Source of the DNA: Capra hircus
Lineage: Eukaryota; Chordata; Mammalia; Artiodactyla; Bovidae
Length of the DNA: 64,000 bases
Assembly (NCBI RefSeq): GCF_001704415.2
Contig: NC_030836.1
Coordinates: 26,200,001 to 26,264,000 of the forward strand
Reading direction: 5' to 3'
Notes under the pieces: model-generated
Seen by the model: only the letters and a program-made list of their open reading frames with translations
Told to the model about the DNA's origin: nothing
Database searches by the model: none
Shown: in pieces, positions 55,374 through 64,000 of the stretch
Position numbering within the stretch: the stretch's first letter is position 1
Layout: each line of letters starts with the position of its first letter
Translations under genes and position numbers: made by a program

Positions 55374-55652
55374 CAGTTCAGTTCAGTTCAGTTCAGTTCA
55401 GTCGCTCAGTTGTGTCTGACTCTTTGTGACCCCATGAATTGCAGCACGCCAGGCCTCCCTGTCCATCACCAACCCCCAGAGTTCACTCAAACTCAGGTCC
55501 ATCGACTCAGTGATGCCATCCAGCCATCTCATCCTCTGTCGTCCCCTTCTCCTCCTGCCCCCAATCCCTCCCAGCATCAGAGTCGTTCCCAATGAGTCAA
55601 CTCTTTGCATGAGGCGGCCAAAGTAGAGTTTCAGCTTTAGCATCAGTGCATA
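55374..55652 (-). mobile_element. BovB 3' end (about 280 bp)
   Basis: Four or more CAGTT tail repeats, GTGACCCCATGAATTGCAGC, CCCAGCATCAGAGTCG-type inner sequence; low divergence suggests a recent insertion. Confidence 0.93.
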
Positions 55653-55924
55653 TAATCGGCTTTAAACATAAAACCCACATGTTTAAAAACTGTGATAGTA
55701 CTGTAAATCATAGTAATCAAGAGTTTGCACACCTGGCATGAAGTACTGACAAGTAGGTCAATGGAGCACCACACCTGCACATGTCACTCAGACAATGTTT
55801 AATCAAAATGCCAGAGCATTTCAAAGGGGAAAGAATAGTGCTTTCAACAAATAAAGCAGAAAAAGCTGGCTATCCATCAGTAAAAACCAAATTTTGAGTG
55901 TTAACTTACTCTTTATTAAAAAAA
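55653..55924. other. Unassigned spacer
   Basis: No gene or repeat recognised. Confidence 0.4.
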
Positions 55925-58900
55925 TATTTAATTTATTTTTTTGTAAATTAGTTTATTTATTTTAATTGGAGGCTAATTTCTTTACAATATTGTAGCAGTT
56001 TTTGCCATACATTCACATTAATCAGCCATGGGTATGCCTGTGTCCCTCATCCTGAGCCCCTCTCCCACCTCCCTCCCCATCCCATCCCTCAGGGTCCTCG
56101 CAGTGCACTGGCCCTAAGTGCCCTGTCTCATGCATTGAACTTGGACTGGCAATCTATTTCACATATGCTAATAAACATGCTTCAATGCTCTTCTCTCAAA
56201 TCATCCCACCCTTGCCTTCTCCCACAGAGTCCAAATGTCTGTTCTTTTATCTGTGTCTTTTTTGCTGTCTTGCATATAGTGTCATCATTACCATCTTTTA
56301 AAATTACATATATATGCATTAATATACTATATTGGTGTTTTCCTTTCTGACTTACTTCACTGTGTATAACAGGCTCCATTTGCATCAACCTCATTAGAAC
56401 TGATTCAAATATATTCGTTTTAATGGCTGAGTAATATTTCATTGTATATATGGATCACAGCTTTCTTATCCATTCATCTGCTGATGGATATCTAGGTTGC
56501 TTCCACGTCCTGGCTATTGTAAACAGTGCTGCGGTGAACATTGGGGAACACGTGTCTCTTTCAGTTCTGGTTTCCTCATTGTGTATGCCCAGCAGTGGGA
56601 TTGCTGGGTGGTATGGCAGTTCTATTTCCATTTTTAAAGGAATCTCCACACTGTTCTCCATAGTGGCTATACTAGTTTGCATTCCCACCAACAGTGTAAG
56701 AGGGTTCCCTTTCCTTTGCACCCTCTCCAACATTTATTGTTTATAGACTTTTTGATAACAACCATTCTGACTGGTGTAAGATGGTACCTCATTGTGGTTT
56801 TGATTTGCATTTCTCTAATAATGAATGACATTGAACATCTTTTCGTGTATTTGTTAGCCATCTGTATGTCTTCTTTGGGGAAATGTCTATTTAGTTCTTT
56901 GGCCCATTTTTTGATTGGGTCGTTTATTTTTCTGGAATTGAGCCGTATGAGCTGCTTGTATATTTTTGAGATTACTTGTTTGTCAGTTGTTTCATTTGCT
57001 ATTATTTTCTCCCATTCCGAAGGCTGTCTTTTCACCTTGCTTATAGTTTCATTTGTTTTGCAAAAGCTTTTGAGTCTAATTAGGTCCCATTTGTTCATTT
57101 TTGCTTTTATTTCCTTTACTCTGGGAGGTGGGTCATAGAAGATCTTGCTGTGATGTATGTCAGAGAGTGTTTTGCCTATGTTCTCCTCTAGGAGTTTTAT
57201 AGTTTCTGGTCTTACATTTAGATCTTTAATCCATTTTGAGTTTATTTTTGTGTACAGTGTTAGAAAGCATTCTAGTTTCATTCTTTTACAAGTGGTTGAC
57301 TAGTTTTCCCAACACCACTTGTTAAAGAGATTGTTTTTTCTCCATTGTATATTCTTGCCTCCTTTGTCAAAGATGAGGTGTTCATAGGTGTGTGGATTTA
57401 TCTCTGGGCTTTCTATTTTGTTCCATTGATCTATATTTCTGTCTTTGTGTCAGTACCATACTGTCTTGATGACTGTGGCTTTATAGTAGAGCCCGAAGTC
57501 AGGCAGGTTGATTCCTCCAGTTCCATTCTTCTTTCTCAAGATTGCTTTGGCTATTCGAGGTTTTTTTGTATTTCCATACAAATTGTGAAATTATTTGTTC
57601 TAGTTCTCTGAAAAATACCGTTGCTAGCTTGATAGGGATTGCATTGAATTTGTAAATTGCTTTGGGTAGTATACTCATTTTCACTATATTGATTCTTCTG
57701 ATCCATGAACATGGTATATTTCTCCATCTATTTGTCATCTTTGATTACTTTCATCAGTGTTTTACAGTTTTCTATATATAGGCCTTTTGTTTCTTTAGGT
57801 AGATATATTCCTAATTGTTTTATTCTTTTCATTGCAATGGTGAATGGAACTTTTCCCTTAATTTCTCTTTCTGTTTCCTCATTGTTAGTGTATAGGCCTG
57901 CAAGAGATTTCTGTGTATTAATTTTATATCCTGCAACTTTACTATATTCATTGATTAGCTCTAGTAACTTTCTGGTGGAGTCTTTAGGGTTTTCTATGTA
58001 GAGGATCATGCCATCTGCAAACAGTGAGAGTTTTGCTTCTTCTTTTCCAATCTGCAATTCTTTTATTCCTTTTTCTTCTCTGATTGCTGTGGCCAAAACT
58101 TCCAAAACTATGTTGAATAGTAGTGGTGAGAGTGGGCACCCTTGTCTTGTTACTAACTTTAGGGGAAATGCTTTCATTTTTTCACCATTGAGGATAATGT
58201 TTTCTGTGGGTGTATCATATATAGCTTTTATTATGTTGAGGTATGTTCCTTCACTTCCTGCTTTCTGGAGGGTTTTTATCAGAAATGGATACTGAAATTT
58301 GTCAAAGGCCTTCTCTGCATTTATTGAGATAATCATATGGCTTTTATCTTTCAATTTGTTAATGTGGTGTATCACATTGATTGATTTACAGACATTAAAA
58401 AATCATTGCATCCCTGTGGTAAAGCCCAGCCCATGATGTCTGATCTTTTAAATATGTTGTTGGATTCTGTTTGCTAGAATTTTCTTGAGGATTTTTGCAT
58501 CTATGTTCATCAGTGATATTGGCCTGTAGTTTTCTTTTTTTGTGGCATCTTTGTCTGGTTTTGGTATTAGGGTGATGGCGGCCTCATAGAATGAGTTTGG
58601 CAGTTTATCTTCCTCTGCAATTTTCTGGAAGAGTTTGAGTAGGATAGGTGTTATCTCTTCTCTAAATTTTTGGTATAATTCACCTTGAAGCCATCTGGTC
58701 CTGGGCTTTCATTTGTCGGATGATTTTGATTACAGTCTCAATATCTGCGCTTGTGATGGGTCTGTTAAGATTTTCTATTTTGTCCTGGTTCAGTTTTGGA
58801 AGATTATACTTTTCTAACAATTTGCCCATTTCTTCCAAGTCATCCATTTTATTGGCATATAATTGCTGATAGTAGTCTCTTATGATCCTTTGTATTTCTG

Positions 58901-59022
58901 TGTTGATGCTGTGATTTCTCCATTTTTATTTCTAATTCTGTTGATTTGACTCTTCTCCCTTTTTTTCTTGATGAGTCTAGCTAACGGTTTGTCTATTTTA
59001 TTTACCTTCTCAATTGGATTAT
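55925..59022 (-). mobile_element. L1-BT, 5'-truncated (3.1 kb), inactive
   Basis: Starts on the left at the 3' end (TTAATTGGAGGCTAATTTC, CCTCCCTCCCC-like stretch) and covers ORF2 from upstream of the reverse transcriptase. On the minus strand 56667-57281 encodes the C-terminal part (WDLIRLKSFCKTNET, NDPIKKWAKELNRHF, CWRGCKGKGTLLHCWWE). 57728-58375 encodes reverse transcriptase (ISINAEKAFDKFQYP, TRQGCPLSPLLFNIVLEV). The catalytic FADD box reads FADG (near 58015), removing one metal-binding aspartate. Other frame breaks lie near 57500 and 58400. Endonuclease, ORF1 and 5' UTR are absent. Confidence 0.9.
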
Positions 59023-59029
59023 TGACCTA

Positions 59030-59696
59030 AATGTAAAAGCATTTCCATGGGGAATGTGAGAGAAAACTTTCATAAACATAGAGTTGGTGTAGATTTCTTA
59101 CAAAGGACAGAAAAGCATGGGCCATAAAAATAAATTAAAAATTGTATTTTACTTAAATTAAAAACTGTGTTTTTCAAATGATGTTAATGAAAACATGGGT
59201 AGGTATGACACACACTGGATGCAAATATTTGTAATAAACATGTAAAGATATCTCACAAGTCAATAATCAAAAGCAAACAATTCAATGAGAAATGGATAAA
59301 AGACTTGACTGCACACTTCACAAAGGAAATAAGTGAATGGTCAAAGATGAAAAATGCTCACCATCATTAATCAACAGTAAAATGCAAAATTAAACTGTAA
59401 TAAAGTGTTATAACACATACTCAATTGGTTAAAGTTTTAAAAGTGACAGCATCAAATATTAGTGAAGATACAGAGCAATTGGAACTCATATATTGCTAGT
59501 GGATATATAAAATGGTATAGCTGACTAGTAATTTGATTTATCATTTGACTTAGCTGTTCTGTGTTTGATGTTTACCCAGGAATATTGAAAATGCCCACAA
59601 ATATTTGAAAATAAGTGTACATAACATCTTCAATAATAATATACCCAATCAAAGCAACACAAACGGTAAATGATAGGTGATAAATTGTGATGTATT
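59030..59696 (+). mobile_element. Old mammal-wide L1, ORF2 end
   Basis: Strongly decayed sense L1: GAGAAATGGATAAAAGACTT, CACTTCACAAAGGAAATA, GAACTCATATATTGCTAGTG, TTTACCCAGGAATATTGAAA in the usual order. BovB at 59697 interrupts it; more 3' L1 sequence follows after 61310. Confidence 0.65.
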
Positions 59697-61310
59697 AAGA
59701 AGAGTGGCAAGAATACACAGAAGAACTGTACAAAAAAGATCTTCAAGTCCAAGATAATCATGATGATGTGATCACTAATCTAGAGCCAGACAGCTTGGAA
59801 AGTGAAGTCAAGTGGGCCTTAGAAAGCATCACTATGATCAAAGCTAGTGGAGGTGATGGAATTCCAGTTGAGCTCTTTCAAATCCTGAAAGATGATGCTG
59901 TGAAAGTGCTGCACTCAATATGCCAGCAAATTTGGAACACTCAGCAGTGGCCACAGGACTGGAAAAGGTCAGTTTTCCTTCCAATTCCAAAGAAAGGCAA
60001 TGCCAAAGAATGCTCAAACTACCGCACAATTGCACTCATCTCACACTCTAGTAAAGTAATGCTCAAAATTCTCCAAGCCAGGCTTAAGCAATATGTGAAC
60101 TGTGAACACCCTGATGTTCAAGCTGGTTTTAGAAAAGGCAGAGGAACCAGAGATCAAATTGCCAGCATCCGCTGCATCATAGAAAATGCAAGAGAGTTCC
60201 AGAAACACATCTATTTCTGCTTTATTGACTATGCCAAAGCCTTTGACTGTGTGGATCACAATAAACTGTGGAAAATTCTGAAAGAGATGGGAATACCAGA
60301 CCACCTGACCTGCCTCTTGAGAAACCTATATGCAGGTCAGGAAGCAACAGTTAGAACTGGACATGGAACAACAGACTGGTTCCAAATAGGAAAAGGAGTA
60401 CGTCAAGGCTGTATATTGTCACCCTGCTTATTTAACTTCTATGCAGAGTACATCATGAGAAACCCTGGACTGGAAGAAACAAGCTGGAATCAAGATTTCC
60501 GGGAGAAATATCAATCACCTCAGATATGCAGATGACACCACCCTTATGGCAGAAAGTGAAGAGGAACTAAAAAGCCTCTTGATGAAAGTGAAAGAGGAGA
60601 GCGAAAAAGTTGGCTTAAAGCTCAACATTCAGAAAACGAAGATCATGGCATCTGGTCCCATCACTTCATGGGAAATAGATGGGGAAACAGCGGAAACATT
60701 GTCAGACTTAATTTTTTGGGGCTCCAAAATCACATCAGATGGTGATTGCAGCCATGAAATTAAAGGAGGCTTACTCCTTGGAAGGAAAGTTATGACCAAC
60801 CTATAGAGTATACTCAAAAGCAGAGACATTACTTTGCCGACTAAGGTCCATCTAGTCAAGGCAATGGTTTCTGCAGTGGTCATGTATGGATGTGAGAGTT
60901 GGACTGTGAAGAAAGCTGACCCCTGAAGAATTGATGCTTTTGAACTGTGGTGTTGGAGAAGACTCTTGAGAGTCCCTTGGACTGCAAGGAGATCCAACCA
61001 GTCCATTCTGAAGGAGATCAACCCTGGGATTTCTTTGGAAGGAATGATGCTAAAGCTGAAGCTCCAGTACTTCGGCCACCTCACACGAACAGTTGACTCA
61101 TTGGAAAAGACTCTGATGCTGGGAGGGATTCGGGGCAGGAGGAGAAGGGGACGACAGAGGATGAGATGGCTGGATGGCATCACTGACTTGATGGACGTGA
61201 GTCTGAGTGAACTCTGGGAGATGGTGATGAACAGGGAGGCCTGGCGTGCTGTGATTCATGGGGTCGCAAAGAGTCGGACACGACTGAGTGACTGAACTGA
61301 ACTGAACCCT
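59697..61310 (+). mobile_element. BovB, 5'-truncated (1.6 kb), inactive
   Basis: Begins in the linker (GAGTGGCAAGAATACACAGA). 59768-60535 encodes reverse transcriptase: FLPIPKKGNAKECSNYR, FIDYAKAFDCVDHNKL, GKGVRQGCILSPCLFN. A small deletion near 60478 shifts the frame just before the YADD box, which is read in another frame near 60525. A stop near 60804 (after KVMTNL) also breaks the C-terminal part, which resumes at 60966. Ends GACACGACTGAGTGACTGA and ACTGA repeats. Less decayed than the copy at 29.8 kb. Confidence 0.92.
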
Positions 61311-61359
61311 TCACTGAAAAATGGATTATTGCTATGTACAAATACACAGATTAATGAGG

Positions 61360-61800
61360 AAAAGGCAGATGAACAATAGAAATGGGATTAAGATATACAA
61401 ACCACTATCTATAATATATAAGCCATAAAGATATGATGTATAGCACAAGAAATTACAAAAAATTGTAATTTTTAAGGGCATTTAATCTGTAAAAATACTC
61501 AATCAATATACTGTATACCAGAAACTAATGATGCCATAAATCAACTATATTTCAATTAAAAAATAAATGAAACACAAAAGTATATATAACACATGATCCC
61601 ATATATAGGAAACTAGGTTAAATCTAATCTACAGTGAGAGAAAGCAGTTGAGTCTGGGTCTGAGAAGGTGGGAGATGACCAAGAAGGGACTCAAGGTGTT
61701 CTATACAGTGATGGAGAGGTTTTTTAATCCTGATTTTGGTGGAAGTTAACATTTGTCATAACAGGTCAAACTGTGTGCCCAAAATGGATGCATTTTAGTG
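61360..61800 (+). mobile_element. Old L1 3' ends
   Basis: An artiodactyl-type L1 3' UTR (AGATATACAAACCACTATC to TCAACTATATTTCAATTAAA), then an older L1 3' piece (CATAACAGGTCAAACTGTG, GCATTTTAGTGTATGAGC). That piece appears to continue after the next BovB tail as GCGCATTATACCTCTCTAAA up to about 62030. Confidence 0.55.
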
Positions 61801-61807
61801 TATGAGC

Positions 61808-61990
61808 ATTCAGTTCAGTTCAGTTCATTTCAGTCGCTCAGGCCTGTCCGACTCTTTGCGACCCCATGAATCGCAGCACGCCAGGCCTCCCTGTCCATCA
61901 CCAACTCCCGGAGTTCACTCAGACTCATGTCCATCAAGTCAGTGATGCCATCCAGCCATCTCATCCTCTGTCATCCCCTTCTACTCCTGT
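61808..61990 (-). mobile_element. BovB 3' end (about 180 bp)
   Basis: CAGTTCAGTTCAGTTCATTT, GCGACCCCATGAATCGCAGC, CATCTCATCCTCTGTCATCC; splits an old L1 3' end with GCATT on both sides. Confidence 0.92.
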
Positions 61991-62030
61991 AAGCGCATTA
62001 TACCTCTCTAAAGTTGATTTTTAAAATCAG

Positions 62031-62277
62031 GCAAACAAAAAGTCAATTTACAAATTAAAAACAGAAGAGGAAAACTTTCTACACAACTATGACGAAGTAG
62101 CCTCTATTAACAAGTATTAACAACATAAAATATAGCCCTTCAATATAGAAATTACCACAGGCAATTCTAAATTGAATAAAATGACCCCAGATGGAAGTGC
62201 AAGAAGGAATAAATAGCACTGGAAAAGGTAAATATGTAGGTAGAACTAAAACACTGCTACACAGATATATAGAACGG
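62031..62277. other. Unassigned spacer
   Basis: No gene or repeat recognised. Confidence 0.4.
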
Positions 62278-62570
62278 ACTTTTGGACTCTGAGGGAGAGG
62301 GAGAGGATGGGAAGATTTGGGAGAATGGCACTGAAACATGTATACTATCATGTAAGAAAAGAAGTGCCAGTCTATGTTCAATACAGGATACAGGATGCTT
62401 GGGGCTGGTCCATGGGGATGATCCAGAGGGATGATATGGGGTGGGAGGTGGGAGGGGAATTCAGGATTGGGAGTTCGTATACACCCATGGTGGATTCATG
62501 TCAATGTATGGCAAAACCAATATAGTATTGTGAAGTAAAATAAAGTAAAAATAAAATTAAAAAAAAAACA
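62278..62570 (+). mobile_element. L1-BT 3' end (about 290 bp)
   Basis: Sense L1-BT 3' UTR: GACTTTTGGACTCTGAGGGA, CAATACAGGATACAGGATGC, GGTGGATTCATGTCAATGTA, then an AATAAAGTAAAAATAAAATT end and A tract. Confidence 0.9.
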
Positions 62571-62622
62571 ATCAAAAAATGATAAAATAAATAAATAAAT
62601 AAAACACTGCTGATCTTTAAAG

Positions 62623-62785
62623 TGGCCTTCCCTGGTGGTTTAGACAGTAAAGAATCTGCCTTCAATGCAGGAGACCTGGGTTTGATCCCTGGGCTGGGAA
62701 GATCCCCTGGAGAAGGGACTGTCAACCTGCTCCAGTATTCTTGCCTGGAGAATCCCATGGACAGAGACAACATCTTGCAAAGTTT
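62623..62785 (+). mobile_element. Bov-tA SINE, 3' truncated
   Basis: GGCCTTCCCTGGTGGTTTAG head to GAGAATCCCATGGACAGAGA, where it stops. Confidence 0.9.
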
Positions 62786-63110
62786 ACAACACAGCTGGAA
62801 ATAAAATAGAGGACAACAATATAAAAAATATAGAAAGCTGATACATGTACTTAAATGACTGTAAAGGTCTTGGATTGTTTAGAGTTTAGCTTGGCCTCTA
62901 ACAATGATGTTTAGTTACTATATGGCAGATTGCCTGTTATGACATTGTTCTTTTGAGTCCAGTTTTGGAGTTGTGAACACCTGTGAATGGCTTGTCATGC
63001 TTCATTAATAATTTCACAACACCCTAATATTACATCATCAGACATGCAAATATACATCCAGTGGACATCCTTTAAAGGAGTCATGGAAAGTCTTATATGT
63101 CTTGTCCACT
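62786..63110. other. Unassigned single-copy sequence
   Basis: No gene or repeat recognised. Confidence 0.4.
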
Positions 63111-63226
63111 AATATGTCACTCCAGGAGAGTCCTTGTCTTCTCTTTTTATCTAATTATCTTAAATGTTCATTAATATGTCACTCCAGGAGAGTCCTTGTC
63201 TTATCTATACATCTAATGATCTTAGG
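63111..63226. repeat. 62-bp tandem duplication
   Basis: AATATGTCACTCCAGGAGAG followed by TCCTTGTCTT occurs at 63111 and again at 63173; similarity extends across most of the 62-bp period (CTAATTATCTTA versus CTAATGATCTTA). Confidence 0.85.
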
Positions 63227-63227
63227 G

Positions 63228-63269
63228 CATCTGACCACTTCAGACTTGCATCTGACCACTTCAGACTTG
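63228..63269. repeat. 21-bp perfect tandem duplication
   Basis: The unit starting CATCTGACCACTTCAGACTT occurs twice without change at 63228-63248 and 63249-63269. Confidence 0.92.
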
Positions 63270-63382
63270 ATTCTGCACAAATTTCAAATGTATTTTCAAA
63301 ATTCTTTATATGGCTTTCCACTGCCCCTGCTGACTGTGGGTGAAATAGATGCATAGAGTGGTACTGAAACTTTTGTTTTGTT

Positions 63383-63545
63383 GTGCACTCACTAAGTTGT
63401 GTCCAACTCTTTGCAATCTCATGGACTGCAACATGCCAAGCTCCTCTGTCCTCCACTCTCTCCAGGAGTTTTGTTCAAATTCACATCTATTGAGTCTGTT
63501 ATTCTGACCATCTCATACTCTGCCATCTCCTTCTTTTACTATGTT
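63383..63545 (-). mobile_element. BovB 3' end, diverged
   Basis: GTTGTGTCCAACTCTTTGCA, CATGGACTGCAACATGCC, CATCTCATACTCTGCCATCT. Confidence 0.8.
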
Positions 63546-63867
63546 ACTCCTTGTAATATCTTACCGCAGGCTGCCTAATATTTCCACATCACCACCACAG
63601 AGACACAAAAGGAATGCATATTCTGACCTTTTGTGATTGGAAGGAGGTATGTCCGGGCCAACATATATGCATGGCCTGGGCATTGAGATTATCAGAGAAT
63701 GAAAACAGAGGTGAAAAGTTTTGAATTTAGTCTCTTGTGTCCAAAATTTCTTCTCGTTAGAACTAAAAGACTCAAAATGAATTTTGGCCTGGGCTGAGAA
63801 GCAGAATCTCTGAGAATCTGGGGCAGACTCCAAAACACGTGAACTGAAATAATCTCCATATTATTCA
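63546..63867. other. Unassigned single-copy sequence
   Basis: No gene or repeat recognised; the longest open frame here has no recognisable motif. Confidence 0.4.
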
Positions 63868-64000
63868 CGTGTACTCAGTCGTATCTGACTCTTTGAGACT
63901 CTATGGACTATTGCCTGCCAGGTTCCCCTGTCCATGTGATTTCCCAGGCAAGAATACTGGAGTGGGTTGCTATTTTATCCTCGAGGGGAGCTTCTCTACT
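63868..64000 (-). mobile_element. Bov-tA SINE, cut by the window edge
   Basis: TACTCAGTCGTATCTGACTC to GGCAAGAATACTGGAGTGGG and onward to the last base. Confidence 0.9.

Noticed and set aside
1..64000. An undescribed multi-gene system (defence, biosynthetic or viral)
   Set aside because: Apart from four olfactory receptor loci, every coding-like segment I could identify is retroposon-derived; no clustered unknown genes were found.

Overview
This is ordinary nuclear DNA from a ruminant, most likely a bovid. It is packed with ruminant-restricted retroposons: Bov-tA and Bov-A2 SINEs, a CHR-type SINE, many pieces of the RTE-clade LINE BovB with its ACTGA-type tail, and L1-BT-type LINE-1. These sit on older cetartiodactyl and mammal-wide L1, L2 and MIR remnants. 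The species cannot be told from the sequence alone. I saw no bacterial operon, CRISPR array, functional tRNA or rRNA gene, or retroviral provirus.

The only real genes are olfactory receptors (class II, family 10). Three tandem OR10D-type receptors lie on the minus strand: a single-base-frameshifted pseudogene at 6564-7495, an intact gene at 23668-24597 and an intact gene at 40960-41892. One intact OR10G-type receptor lies on the plus strand at 51997-52908. OR10D and OR10G genes are neighbours in the human 11q24 olfactory cluster, so the window is probably the ruminant counterpart. All four loci have a splice-acceptor-like site 16-25 nt upstream of the ATG, as expected for OR genes with a single coding exon and a spliced 5' UTR.

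Positions 681 to about 48625 form one tandem segmental duplication. Each unit of about 7.5 kb (before later insertions) runs from a shared spacer through a shared old-L1 block to an OR10D copy. Its upstream side carries a shared BovB fragment and a shared Bov-tA. Units: U1 681-8179, U2 8180-25298, U3 25299-42576, and a partial U4 42577-48625 that has lost its receptor. U2 is swollen by a near-full-length minus-strand L1 (12550-22205) that itself contains a 5'-inverted L1 and a Bov-A2. U3 is swollen by an L1-BT 3' end, a near-full-length dead BovB (29771-33470) and other pieces, plus 1.85 kb absent from U1 and U2. Shared indels group U1 with U2 and U3 with U4.

From 48.6 kb to the end the sequence is single copy: the OR10G gene, a 3.1 kb truncated L1-BT (55.9-59.0 kb), a 1.6 kb BovB (59.7-61.3 kb) inside an old L1, and small tandem repeats near 63.1 kb.

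I did not find a novel multi-gene system. The most useful observations are a sharp identity/divergence mosaic among the OR10D paralogues, two L1 5'-inversion insertions with clean target-site duplications, a 45-bp perfect L1 fragment embedded in a BovB tail, two short retroposed sequences of non-repeat origin, and one genomic site used by two SINEs.
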